A stretch of DNA of 64,000 bases from Bacillus sp. ISL-7. Its GTDB lineage: Bacteria > Bacillota > Bacilli > Bacillales_B > DSM-18226. Shown piece by piece: positions 1 through 8,223 of the stretch. A program made the position numbers and the translations under genes. Numbering within the stretch: the first letter of the stretch is position 1; every line of letters begins with the position of its first letter. The stretch covers positions 62,001 through 126,000 of the forward strand of contig NZ_JAGGQW010000031.1 in NCBI RefSeq assembly GCF_018613065.1, read 5' to 3'. The notes beneath the pieces were generated by a model. It made no database searches and was not told where the DNA came from. It saw only the letters and a list, made by a program, of their open reading frames with translations.

Positions 1-12
1 AAAAGACCCTGT

Positions 13-1206
13 TTATTCATATCTCAATGAGTCAATCGGGTCGAGTTTTGAAGCTTTATTTGCTGGAAGCAGTCCAAACACAACACCAATTACCATCGAA
101 AACAAAACGCCGCCTAACACTACTTGCCAAGACACCAAGGCTGGCCAGCCAGCAAAGAAACTCACTATAGTTGACGTTCCCCAGCCTAATAATATTCCGA
201 GGATGCCGCCAATAAAGGTAAGTGTCATCGATTCTATTAAAAATTGGGTCAATACCTGGCCTCGAGTTGCGCCTAATGCCATACGAATTCCTATTTCCCT
301 TGTTCTCTCTGTCACCGAAACGAGCATGATATTCATGACACCAATCCCGCCAACAAATAAAGAGATACCGGCAATACTCCCTATAATTAAAGTCATGATT
401 TTTGTAATCTGCCCTACTCCTTGAGCAATTTCTTCCATATTAATAACTTGGTACGATTTTTCCGTATTATGGAGATTATTTAAAAGCTTAGTTGCCTTTT
501 TACCTGCAACCTGCAGTTGCTCAGCTGACGCTGCTTGAAGGGTTACTTTGGTAAAATCGCTGCTTCCGAAAATAGTTTTCCATGTTTGGAAAGGTAGATA
601 GACCTCCATTGATCCAAAGGAAAAAAGACCGGTTGGTTTTTCTAAAACCCCAATGATTTCAATTGGTTGATTGGCTACCGTAACAATATCTCCGACTGGA
701 TTTTTCCCTTTAAATAATTCCTCCTGCAATTTATTACTGACTAACCCCACACGGCGCCCGCCCAGAAAATCAGAAGCTGAAAAATTTCTTCCCTCTGCTA
801 CTTTCAACTCATTTAAATGGATGAAAGCTTGATTTATACCAGTGGTAGACACATCTTCTGTTTCCTTTTGAAATCGAAAAGTAGACAATTTTGTGCTTGA
901 TGCAACCACACGATTAATTTCCGGAATTTGTTCAAGCGCCCTGATATCTTCCTGTTTGAATGGAGCTTGCTGAAATACATTAGGGTTTGCGCGCATTTCT
1001 TCATCAGAAGGCTGATAAAATATCTCAATAGTATTCCCTGGACCAGTAATCTGTGATTTAAGCATCGCCTCTCCGCCCTGTCCGATTGCTACCACGATTA
1101 TGACAGCACCCACACCAATAATAATTCCAAGCATCGTTAGAATACTTCGCATCTTATGGGCTTTAAGTGAGCTTAAAGCCATAAAAAGATTTTCCATAAA
1201 ACTCAT
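13..1206 (-). CDS. yknZ: YknZ-like ABC exporter permease (MacB/FtsX type)
   Basis: Membrane permease of a MacB-type ABC exporter, 397 residues. A transmembrane helix lies near residues 20-43, followed by a large extracytoplasmic MacB_PCD domain to about residue 260. Three C-terminal helices with the FtsX signature (TERTREIGIRMALGA, near 300) complete it. The start overlaps the ATPase stop by four bases (ATGA), so the two are translationally coupled. It is the last gene of a yknW-X-Y-Z set; in B. subtilis that set protects against the SdpC toxin. The stop codon is at 13-15, so the gene is complete, but any terminator lies beyond the window edge. Confidence 0.92.
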   Translation of the reverse strand: MSFMENLFMALSSLKAHKMRSILTMLGIIIGVGAVIIVVAIGQGGEAMLKSQITGPGNTIEIFYQPSDEEMRANPNVFQQAPFKQEDIRALEQIPEINRVVASSTKLSTFRFQKETEDVSTTGINQAFIHLNELKVAEGRNFSASDFLGGRRVGLVSNKLQEELFKGKNPVGDIVTVANQPIEIIGVLEKPTGLFSFGSMEVYLPFQTWKTIFGSSDFTKVTLQAASAEQLQVAGKKATKLLNNLHNTEKSYQVINMEEIAQGVGQITKIMTLIIGSIAGISLFVGGIGVMNIMLVSVTERTREIGIRMALGATRGQVLTQFLIESMTLTFIGGILGILLGWGTSTIVSFFAGWPALVSWQVVLGGVLFSMVIGVVFGLLPANKASKLDPIDSLRYE

Positions 1207-1895
1207 AGGGCCGGCCCCCCAACACCCATAGAAGGAGATTGAATCATTCCATCTCTAACCATAATCGTTCGGTTCGCGTATTCCGCCACTTCTGATTCAT
1301 GGGTAACGACGATAATGGTTACACCTTCCTCATTAAGTTCCTTAAATTGTTCCATAATGTCCTTGCTTGTCTTCGAATCAAGAGCACCCGTGGGCTCATC
1401 CGCTAATATCAACTTTGGTGTATTGACAATTGCTCTCGCAATAGCTACACGTTGCTTTTGTCCCCCAGATAGGGAATTGGGAAGATGGTTCATTCGATCC
1501 GCAAGACCTACTTTTATTAGTGCCTCTTCAGCACGGGACTGTCGCTCTTTTTTTGAGATTCCAGCATAAATCATTGGCAGTTCGACATTTTTTAAAGCTG
1601 ATAAGCGCGGCAGCAAATGGAACTGTTGAAAGACGAAGCCAATCGATTGATTTCTAACTCTCGCCAATTCTTTGTCATGATAATGCGATACATTTTCCCC
1701 GCCAAGGTAATACTCTCCCTCAGTCGGTTTATCCAAACAGCCGATAATATTCATTAAGGTTGATTTCCCAGAACCTGATGGACCCATAATGGCAGCAAAT
1801 TCACCTTCACGAATCGTGAGACTGATACCGTTTAAGACATGAACGCTCTCTTTTCCAAGCAAAAACGATCTTGTGATGGATTCTAGCCGGATCAT
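1203..1895 (-). CDS. yknY: YknY-like ABC exporter ATP-binding protein
   Basis: Cytoplasmic ATPase of the MacB/LolD group, 230 residues, which would power the YknZ permease. Walker A GPSGSGKST is at residues 38-46, the signature LSGGQKQR near 142, and Walker B LILADEPTG near 160 followed by an H-loop TH. It overlaps the adaptor gene upstream and the permease gene downstream by four bases each, so the three are clearly one operon. Length and context match B. subtilis YknY. Confidence 0.92.
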   Translation of the reverse strand: MIRLESITRSFLLGKESVHVLNGISLTIREGEFAAIMGPSGSGKSTLMNIIGCLDKPTEGEYYLGGENVSHYHDKELARVRNQSIGFVFQQFHLLPRLSALKNVELPMIYAGISKKERQSRAEEALIKVGLADRMNHLPNSLSGGQKQRVAIARAIVNTPKLILADEPTGALDSKTSKDIMEQFKELNEEGVTIIVVTHESEVAEYANRTIMVRDGMIQSPSMGVGGPAL

Positions 1896-3022
1896 TTGAT
1901 TGTCACTTCCAACCCATCCTTAATATTGTCGGGTCCATTAACGATAACTTGGTCTCCTTTTGAAACACCTTCAAGGATTTCAATTTTCTTTCCTGATGTG
2001 ATGCCTGTTTTGACATTCTGCTGATTGGCCTTTCCATCCTTTACAAGATACACATATGGCTTATCTCCATCATCAAATAATGCATCGAGAGGCAGGACCA
2101 TCGCTGTCTTTTTGTCCGTTTCAATCTCCATAATGACTTGGAAACCTGGTTTTAACGTTTTGGTATCACCGGAAATTTTTACAGTTACGGGATACTGTAC
2201 AGCCTGGGTGCCATTTTGCAAACTGCTTGGGTTCTGCTCTGGCAAAATAGCAGTCTTGGTAATTACACCGTGCCACTCTTTTCCAGGAACTGCATTCGAT
2301 CGGATCATCACTTTTTGTCCACCACTAACTTTTAGTGTATCGTATTCAGACAAAAGGCCCGATGCAGTCATTCCTTCTAACTTACCGATATGTATAATAG
2401 GCTCGTTTGCTGCTTCGATCGAAGATGATACTGGCTTTTTTGCTGCTAAAACAATTCCATCCATTGTACTCTTAATCTCTAAGTCACCCCGGCGCTTGCT
2501 AATCAGGTCTTTTTGAACCTCTGTTTGTTTTAGTTCTATATTCGCTAACTCTTTTTCCATCTCAAGCTGTTCAAATTCAGGGGCAAGCTGTTTTTTCGCT
2601 TCTTTTTTACCTACTCCAACCTGCTCACTCAACGTTTTTTCTTTCTCTTCTAGCTGCTCTATTTTTTTATCAATTTGGCTTATTTTTAGGTTAGCTGATT
2701 GGATCGATAATTTATTTTGCTCAATTTCAAGCTCTAGTTGAGCGTTCTGCAATTTGGCCAAGACAGTGCCTTTCTTTACTGTTTGACCTTCTTTTACTAG
2801 CAGTTCCTTGATCTCCCCTTTATCAGGAGTTGCATACACAAGTTGTTCCTCTGGAAGTTTCACGGTACCGGGAATCATCAAAAGTGAGGAGATCTCCTCT
2901 TGGCTGATTTCTGCGGTTTTAACGGAAGGTCCTTTTGCAAAAACTTGCCGGTAGACACTGACAGAAATCATAATGATGACCAAACTAATTACACCTAGCG
3001 CAATCCAAGTTTTCTTTTTCAT
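1892..3022 (-). CDS. yknX: YknX-like periplasmic-adaptor-type (HlyD/MFP) subunit
   Basis: Membrane-anchored adaptor of the exporter, 376 residues. There is an N-terminal membrane anchor at about residues 7-27, then a biotinyl-lipoyl-like half-motif (KEGQTVKKGTVLAKL, near 77-91) and a long Lys/Glu-rich coiled coil at about 95-180. The beta-barrel and membrane-proximal domains follow. In Gram-positives such adaptors assemble with YknY/YknZ and YknW. The start overlaps the yknW stop. Assignment rests on domain order and on the full yknWXYZ context. Confidence 0.9.
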   Translation of the reverse strand: MKKKTWIALGVISLVIIMISVSVYRQVFAKGPSVKTAEISQEEISSLLMIPGTVKLPEEQLVYATPDKGEIKELLVKEGQTVKKGTVLAKLQNAQLELEIEQNKLSIQSANLKISQIDKKIEQLEEKEKTLSEQVGVGKKEAKKQLAPEFEQLEMEKELANIELKQTEVQKDLISKRRGDLEIKSTMDGIVLAAKKPVSSSIEAANEPIIHIGKLEGMTASGLLSEYDTLKVSGGQKVMIRSNAVPGKEWHGVITKTAILPEQNPSSLQNGTQAVQYPVTVKISGDTKTLKPGFQVIMEIETDKKTAMVLPLDALFDDGDKPYVYLVKDGKANQQNVKTGITSGKKIEILEGVSKGDQVIVNGPDNIKDGLEVTIK

Positions 3023-3693
3023 TATAACTTCGGCGCTCCTTGCAATAGAGTTCCTATCAAACCAAAGCCAATACTAATTAGGAAGAATATGATTGCAATC
3101 GTCCATGCAAGCCCTTTAGAAAATTGTGCTGTTTTATTCAGTCCAAGTGCAGTTAATACAACTGACCAAATCCCAAATACCTCGATAGAACCTAAGACAC
3201 CTGCCTTTTCTTGATTCAGCAGCCCTGCTAAACTAGTAATATATATTTCTGGGTTTCCACCGATTGCAAAGCTAATTGCCATATTTAAAATTAGACCTGC
3301 TGCACCGATTATCATGATATAAGTATTCATAGAAAATAATTGTTTAAAAGAAACCGTTGAACTAGCGATTCTTGCAATCGCTAATTGTATCGCACTGCTG
3401 ATTAGCACACCAAAAATAGGCGTAATGATACCTGTTACCATAACGGTTACTTTTGTAATGGTTAACACCAAATCTATCTGGTCTTTTGGCACTCCCTGTT
3501 CAATTAAAGTATCCGCATCCAAAGAAAGTGCCATAAAGGACATTCCGATCACATAGAGAAAACTAATAATAATAAGCGGTACCCATATTTTCGGGCTTTG
3601 CTTAATCCTCTCAAACTGCAGACCTGGACTTGTAAACATTCCCAATAACTTCGGACTCTCATTCAAAGTATTCACTTCTTTTTGCAATTCCAT
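3022..3693 (-). CDS. yknW: YknW-like Yip1-family membrane protein
   Basis: Yip1-family protein of about 223 residues with five or so membrane segments. In B. subtilis the homologue helps assemble the YknXYZ exporter. I place the start at the ATG at 3693 (protein begins MELQKEVNT), because AGGGGTG sits just upstream and a sigma-W promoter lies about 45 bp further up. A longer reading frame to 3822 runs through that promoter and through a REP-like repeat, and is not credible. It is the first gene of the yknWXYZ operon. Confidence 0.85.
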   Translation of the reverse strand: MELQKEVNTLNESPKLLGMFTSPGLQFERIKQSPKIWVPLIIISFLYVIGMSFMALSLDADTLIEQGVPKDQIDLVLTITKVTVMVTGIITPIFGVLISSAIQLAIARIASSTVSFKQLFSMNTYIMIIGAAGLILNMAISFAIGGNPEIYITSLAGLLNQEKAGVLGSIEVFGIWSVVLTALGLNKTAQFSKGLAWTIAIIFFLISIGFGLIGTLLQGAPKL

Positions 3694-3738
3694 GTTTAAC
3701 ACCCCTAATCCACATATGTAAAATATTCCTATTAAGTA

Positions 3739-3764
3739 TACGATAAAATGAGGCGAAAGTTTCA
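3739..3764 (-). promoter_or_regulatory. Sigma-W promoter of yknWXYZ
   Basis: On the minus strand TGAAAC (3764-3759) is followed by exactly 16 bases and then CGTA (3742-3739). This is the textbook ECF sigma-W consensus, and yknWXYZ is a known sigma-W operon in B. subtilis. It predicts induction by envelope stress and antimicrobial peptides. Confidence 0.85.
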
Positions 3765-3776
3765 TTTTTTTTGAGT

Positions 3777-3789
3777 GGTGCCTGACACC
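3777..3789. repeat. REP-like short inverted repeat, copy 1
   Basis: GGTGCCTGACACC: arms GGTG/CACC around CCTGA. The same 13-mer occurs in reverse complement at 8064-8076. I recall this element as widely scattered in intergenic DNA of Bacillaceae genomes, but could not check that here. Confidence 0.55.
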
Positions 3790-3868
3790 GAGAAAAATTC
3801 TAGAATTTGTCTTCTGTTCCATGTTTTTGATATAATTTTAGCTATAATAAAAGAAAAAGGGGAACATA

Positions 3869-4969
3869 ATGTCAAAAAGAAAATTCCAATACGGGTTAAT
3901 CCAGATCCTATTAATTTTAACCATCATCTTTGTCTCAACAAAGATTTCATTTTTATTCATGCCGATTGGGATCTTTTTCTCTACTCTTTTTTTCCCAATT
4001 CTTATTACCGGATTTCTATTTTTCTTACTAAATCCAATCGTTAATTTTCTTCAGCGTCAAAAAGTGCCGAGAATTCTTGCCATCCTCATCATATATGTCG
4101 TGTTTATTGGCATTCTGGTATTAGCGATTGGCAGCTTGGTCCCTGCCATCACAGAGCAATTCACCGCCCTTGCGAATGCACTTCCTGATTATGCTAACAA
4201 GACCTTGCAGTATTTTGATAAGCTATCACGCAGTTCTGAATTCAAATGGATCATGAAAGAGCAGAATGACCTTTTGGAAACAGGTAAACAAAAACTGATT
4301 GCCTACGCAAACACCTTACCGGATAGGGTTACTGGTGGCATTACAAATATACTCGGTGTGTTTGCTAATATTGCGGTCATTTTAGCGACCGTTCCTTTTT
4401 TATTATTCTACATGTTTAAGGATGGACATAAGTTCCCTAAGGCCCTCACTAAATTCCTTCCTGCTACATATAGAGATGCCGGGTTAATAATGTTGAAAGA
4501 GACTGGTGAAACACTTTCCTCCTATATTCAGGGACAAGTTATTGTAGCCCTGTCAGTAGGAACTCTTGCTTTTGTTGGTTACTTAATTATTGATTTGCCA
4601 TTTGCGCTAGTTATGGCCTTAATAGTAGCGTTTACCAACATAATTCCTTATGTCGGGCCAATTCTCGGCGGTGCCCCTGCTGTGATTGTTGCTCTTTTTG
4701 ATTCACCTACCAAAGCCTTATTGGTTATCGTGATTATCGTTATTGCTCAGCAGGTTGAAGGCAATGTCTTATCTCCGCTCATCCTTGGAAAATCATTAGA
4801 TACCCATCCAGCGACAATTATTATTGTTTTACTCGCTGCAGGAAATTTAGCTGGAATCTTAGGGATGGTGTTGGCAGTACCGTTCTATGCCGTAGTAAAA
4901 ACGATTGTTTTAAATGTAATAAAGTTTCTAAGGGCTCGAAAAATGGCAACGATAACTGACGAACCATAA
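3869..4969 (+). CDS. AI-2E/PerM-family membrane transporter
   Basis: Polytopic membrane protein of 366 residues in the AI-2E exporter-like (PerM/YtvI/YueF) superfamily. Paired hydrophobic segments fill the first 75 residues, a soluble helical stretch spans about 85-150, and five or more C-terminal helices follow, including the family-typical NIIPYVGPILGG loop near 255 and the LSPLILGKSLDTHP segment near 307. The ATG at 3869 follows AAAAGGGGAAC. It stands alone, divergent from yknW and convergent with the TPM gene. Family members export small molecules or ions, and the substrate cannot be read from the sequence. Confidence 0.85.
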   Translation: MSKRKFQYGLIQILLILTIIFVSTKISFLFMPIGIFFSTLFFPILITGFLFFLLNPIVNFLQRQKVPRILAILIIYVVFIGILVLAIGSLVPAITEQFTALANALPDYANKTLQYFDKLSRSSEFKWIMKEQNDLLETGKQKLIAYANTLPDRVTGGITNILGVFANIAVILATVPFLLFYMFKDGHKFPKALTKFLPATYRDAGLIMLKETGETLSSYIQGQVIVALSVGTLAFVGYLIIDLPFALVMALIVAFTNIIPYVGPILGGAPAVIVALFDSPTKALLVIVIIVIAQQVEGNVLSPLILGKSLDTHPATIIIVLLAAGNLAGILGMVLAVPFYAVVKTIVLNVIKFLRARKMATITDEP

Positions 4970-4999
4970 GAATTTATTAATAAAAATTAATAGAATATA

Positions 5000-5036
5000 A
5001 AAAACTGTTAGGAGAATGGTCTCCTAACAGTTTTTC
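5000..5036. terminator. Bidirectional terminator
   Basis: A 14-bp stem (AAAACTGTTAGGAG / CTCCTAACAGTTTT) with a short loop and T-runs on both sides, between two convergent genes. Confidence 0.85.
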
Positions 5037-5054
5037 GATTTTCTGGCAAGGGTA

Positions 5055-5810
5055 TCACCATCCTCGGCCTGCACCACCGCCACCGGATGAACCTCCTCCG
5101 CCCCCTTTAGAACTACCACTACCACCGCCTCCTCTGCCTCCACCTCTGGAGATGATAGATAAGAGAAGGTAGGTGAGCGTTCCTCCAAAAAACTTAAAAT
5201 CTAAAAACACAACGCCTATAATAACAATGACCATTAACCAGCCGGGAATACCCAATCCTTTTTCACCGGTTGCCTGTGTCTGCTTACTAACGTCTCCTTC
5301 TTTGCCATACTCGGCGAGGACTTCGTTTGCTAAAGCTTTATAGGTTTCAACAATTGCTCGATTTGGCTGTTGATTTTTTAAAAATGGAATGGCATATTCA
5401 TCAAGAATTCGACCTGCTTTTCCATCCGGAATTCTGCCTTCCATTCCATAGCCTACTTCAATCCTTACTTTGCGTTCTTGCATGGATAAGACGAGCAATA
5501 CACCGTTGTTTTCCTGTTTATTTCCGATTCCATATTGCCGAAAAGCTTCATTTGCAAACTCTTCTATCGGTCGATCCCCGATAGTACCCACAGTTAGAAC
5601 AGCAATTTGTGCCGTTGTTTGGTCTTCAATGTTCCTGCCTAAATTGATTAATTCTGCTCTTTCTGTTTCGTTTAATACATTGGCAAAATCCTGTACGTAA
5701 ATGTCTCCAACAGGTGCCGGAATTTGGACATCCTCAGCTTGTGCATTCACAGCACAGAGAAAAAAAGTGATAAACACCAACAAAAGGCTGAAGATCCGTT
5801 TTGTTTTCAT
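5055..5810 (-). CDS. TPM-domain (YgcG-type) secreted/membrane protein
   Basis: Protein of 251 residues with a signal peptide (1-25) and a TPM/YgcG domain at about 30-155, including the family core DRPIEEFANEAFRQYGIG. A transmembrane segment lies near 188-215, and the last 30 residues are almost entirely Gly and Ser ending GAGRGW. The TPM domain is often called phosphatase-like, but the function in bacteria is uncertain. The start overlaps the LemA stop (TAATG), and LemA/TPM pairs are common, so both probably act at the membrane together. The Gly-rich tail is typical of the family and not an assembly error. Confidence 0.85.
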   Translation of the reverse strand: MKTKRIFSLLLVFITFFLCAVNAQAEDVQIPAPVGDIYVQDFANVLNETERAELINLGRNIEDQTTAQIAVLTVGTIGDRPIEEFANEAFRQYGIGNKQENNGVLLVLSMQERKVRIEVGYGMEGRIPDGKAGRILDEYAIPFLKNQQPNRAIVETYKALANEVLAEYGKEGDVSKQTQATGEKGLGIPGWLMVIVIIGVVFLDFKFFGGTLTYLLLSIISRGGGRGGGGSGSSKGGGGGSSGGGGAGRGW

Positions 5811-6391
5811 TATTGATCGTCCCCAAAGTCAACTTTTGGAGCCTCTTTGGCACTAGGGTCCGCTTTAAAATATTCTTTTTCATCAAAGCCAGTCATGCCT
5901 GCAATAATTGCCCCAGGGAATCTTTTTACTTTTTTATTATACACCGCCACTTGATCATTATAATCTTTACGTGCGACAGCTATTCTGTTTTCTGTTCCTG
6001 CAAGTTCATCCATTAATTGGGTAAACTGCTGATTTGCTTTAAGATCGGGATAATTTTCTACGACTACAAGTAGACGGCTTAACGCACCTGAAAGGTCTGC
6101 GTTTGCTGTGGCTTGTGCCTGCGGCGTATTCGCACCCGCTAGTCTTGCACGTGCATCTGAGATTGATGCAATCACTTCTTTTTCATGCGAAGCAAAACCC
6201 TTCACTGTATTTACTAAGTTCGGAATTAAATCCAGCCTTCTTTGCAGTTGGTTTTCAATTTGAGAATAGGACTGGTCCACATTTTCCTCTAAATTGACAA
6301 AAGAGTTATAGCTGGAAATTAACATTGCACCAAAAATAACAATCACTGCTACAATTATTCCAATCACCATATAACCTTTTTTCAAAATCAT
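5810..6391 (-). CDS. lemA: LemA-family membrane protein
   Basis: LemA protein of 193 residues: an N-terminal transmembrane helix (about 8-30) followed by a long helical domain with the motifs NQLQRRLDLIPNLV and FPGAIIAG. The ATG at 6391 follows AAGGGAAGGGACG. The longer frame to 6454 has no ribosome site and begins inside a decayed oxidase gene. It is coupled to the TPM gene downstream. The role of LemA is still poorly defined; it has been linked to envelope stress. Confidence 0.88.
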   Translation of the reverse strand: MILKKGYMVIGIIVAVIVIFGAMLISSYNSFVNLEENVDQSYSQIENQLQRRLDLIPNLVNTVKGFASHEKEVIASISDARARLAGANTPQAQATANADLSGALSRLLVVVENYPDLKANQQFTQLMDELAGTENRIAVARKDYNDQVAVYNKKVKRFPGAIIAGMTGFDEKEYFKADPSAKEAPKVDFGDDQ

Positions 6392-6422
6392 CACGTCCCT
6401 TCCCTTATAGTATATTTCAATT

Positions 6423-6659
6423 TCAAAAAAGTTTCCTTTTCCAACAGTTATCATTTGTAAAAAGTACCAAATTACACTCGTATTTTAGCCTTTTCACAAA
6501 AAGTGCTGTTTGGTCTACCTTTTGTGAATCAATTAGTTCATTATTACTCGGCGGTCCCATTTCCAAGGCAAATGCTTGATAGCCAGTAATAAGCATGAAT
6601 AACATGATCATACCGAAATTCAAGGTAAGCCATATTTTTTCATCAAGATGCATTTTCAT
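6423..6659 (-). pseudogene. Truncated cytochrome c oxidase subunit II (ba3 type) relic
   Basis: A frame of 78 codons with a good ribosome site (AGGAGGG, 10 bases before the ATG at 6659). Residues 1-50 look like the start of ba3-type oxidase subunit II: one membrane helix (DEKIWLTLNFGMIMLFMLIT) followed by MGPPSN and QKVDQTALF. Similarity then stops, and the rest reads as unrelated sequence. The whole cupredoxin domain with the CuA ligands is missing, so it cannot work as subunit II. It follows a subunit IIA-like gene, as in intact ba3 operons, but no subunit I follows. Family assignment is from memory of the N-terminal pattern. Confidence 0.5.
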
Positions 6660-6674
6660 ATCTTTCATACCCTC

Positions 6675-6824
6675 CTATACTCTAGCCATATAAAGGCCAT
6701 ATAATATTAAATACGTAGCGAGAATTACGACCCCAACCACTCCTACAGAAATCCATGTTCCTTTTAATGGTGCCTCTTGCCCTTCACCATGCTTTTTTTT
6801 GTTGTTAACTTTTGTGTCCCCCAC
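6675..6824 (-). CDS. Cytochrome c oxidase subunit 2A-like small protein
   Basis: Small protein of 49 residues with a GTG start at 6824 after AAAGGAG. It has a charged N-terminus, then EAPLKGTWISVGVVG and a single membrane helix ending LYMARV. This matches the pattern of the tiny subunit IIA of ba3-type oxidases. It ends 15 bases before the truncated subunit II frame. If the oxidase is lost, this is an orphan remnant that still looks intact. Confidence 0.55.
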   Translation of the reverse strand: MGDTKVNNKKKHGEGQEAPLKGTWISVGVVGVVILATYLILYGLYMARV

Positions 6825-6951
6825 TGAAAATCAACTCCTTTATATTTCATACCTTAATAATTGATGGGAATGATTATCATCGAAGTGAACTGTATCACAT
6901 TTGCTCAGCTTTTTTCGTGAACACCCAAAAGGAACTGCCTTTTTCAAACAC

Positions 6952-7004
6952 AAAAAAGCTGCTCCATTAGTTTGCAAATAACTTGCATACTCTCGGAACA
7001 GCCT
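6952..7004 (-). terminator. Terminator of ctaB
   Basis: On the minus strand AGGCTGTTCC pairs with GGAGCAGCTT around an inner GCAAGT/ATTTGC hairpin, followed by a T-run, 37 bases after the ctaB stop. Confidence 0.7.
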
Positions 7005-7040
7005 TCACTTATCTATAGTTTGAGTTTCATTTGATCTCGA

Positions 7041-7982
7041 CTAACTAAACACCGGCAATGTAACAATTACCATCAAGAGAAACAATATAGTTATATAATT
7101 AACGGAATATAGAAAATTCACATGTGCCCATTTTAAATCATCTTTAGTAAAAAATCCTCTGATACACACAACCAACCATCCAACGTTAAGCAATGTAGCA
7201 ATCACCATAAATGTAGTTCCAAGCATCGTTAATAAAAATGGTAATGGAAATAAGCATGCAATATAGATCACCATTTGCCGTTTAGTCACAGTCAATCCGC
7301 GAACAACGGGAAGCATGGCTACTCCAGCTGCTTTATATTCTTTATATTTCTTTACTGCAATCGCAAAGGTATGCGGCATTTGAAAAATAAACAAGATAAG
7401 AAACAAGATCATTGGGACTCTTTGAAAACCAGGTGCGATGGCTGTCCATCCTATTAAAGGTGTAACGGCACCGGAAATACTTCCAATTACTGTATTAATT
7501 GTATACCGCCGCTTTGACCACATGGTATATAAAAAAACATAAGTAAACCATCCGACAAAGGAGTATATCGCCGCTTCAACGGTCGTAAAGAGTAAAAGGA
7601 TTTGACCTAATACACTTAGAGCAATACCTATTGTTAAAACTGCGTTCAAAGAAATATTCCCCGTTACTGTTGGACGCCCCTTTGTTCGATCCATTACAGT
7701 GTCAATATCAACATCGTACCAGTTATTGAGCGCGAGGGCCCCAGCCATTACCATTGTACTTCCGAAAATTGTTAAGAAAAATAGATCCAGGTGTGCTGTA
7801 AAAGAAGTATTAGTAAAATGTAAGGCTAACCAGAATCCTGCAAAGACAGGCAAAACATTTGCGATTAATACATTTGCTTTAAAAAGTAACTTTAGATCAG
7901 TCATTATGTTAGATGTATTTCGTTGATTCAATATCGTAACTTTTCCATCCTTCTGTAGAGAAGGTATCTCATTATTGGTCAT
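7041..7982 (-). CDS. ctaB: Protoheme IX farnesyltransferase (heme O synthase)
   Basis: UbiA-superfamily prenyltransferase of 313 residues that attaches a farnesyl group to heme B to give heme O, the precursor of heme A for cytochrome oxidases. The first Asp-rich motif NNWYDVDIDTVMDRTKGRP lies near residue 106, and about nine membrane helices are visible. Its length fits the family. It sits alone, without ctaA or cta oxidase genes. The neighbouring oxidase relic suggests this ctaB may once have served that enzyme, or may be a second copy. Confidence 0.93.
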   Translation of the reverse strand: MTNNEIPSLQKDGKVTILNQRNTSNIMTDLKLLFKANVLIANVLPVFAGFWLALHFTNTSFTAHLDLFFLTIFGSTMVMAGALALNNWYDVDIDTVMDRTKGRPTVTGNISLNAVLTIGIALSVLGQILLLFTTVEAAIYSFVGWFTYVFLYTMWSKRRYTINTVIGSISGAVTPLIGWTAIAPGFQRVPMILFLILFIFQMPHTFAIAVKKYKEYKAAGVAMLPVVRGLTVTKRQMVIYIACLFPLPFLLTMLGTTFMVIATLLNVGWLVVCIRGFFTKDDLKWAHVNFLYSVNYITILFLLMVIVTLPVFS

Positions 7983-8063
7983 CTAATATCCTCTCCTAAG
8001 AAGTCTTCCAAACAAACCAAAGATAATTCTATCATACTACATTTCGATTATCTCACAAAATCC

Positions 8064-8076
8064 GGTGTCAGGCACC
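8064..8076. repeat. REP-like short inverted repeat, copy 2
   Basis: GGTGTCAGGCACC, the exact reverse complement of the copy at 3777-3789, in the gap between ctaB and the dehydrogenase gene. Confidence 0.55.
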
Positions 8077-8223
8077 TGAAAATGGCTGTTGGATATTTCC
8101 ATTTGGAACTTCTAGTATTATTCTCTTGTCCTTTCTACAAAAACTCCATACTCTATGTTTTAATCGTGCGTTAATAAAACAGGCGTAATCCTTTGTTTAA
8201 GAAGATTCTTCACGCATGTTCAT

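Noticed and set aside
3694..3822. N-terminal extension of the yknW frame
   Set aside because: It reads through a REP-like repeat and the sigma-W promoter; a good ribosome site precedes the ATG at 3693.
5055..5140. Gly/Ser-rich end of the TPM protein as a repeat artefact
   Set aside because: A Gly-rich tail is typical of this family and the codons vary, so it is genuine coding sequence.
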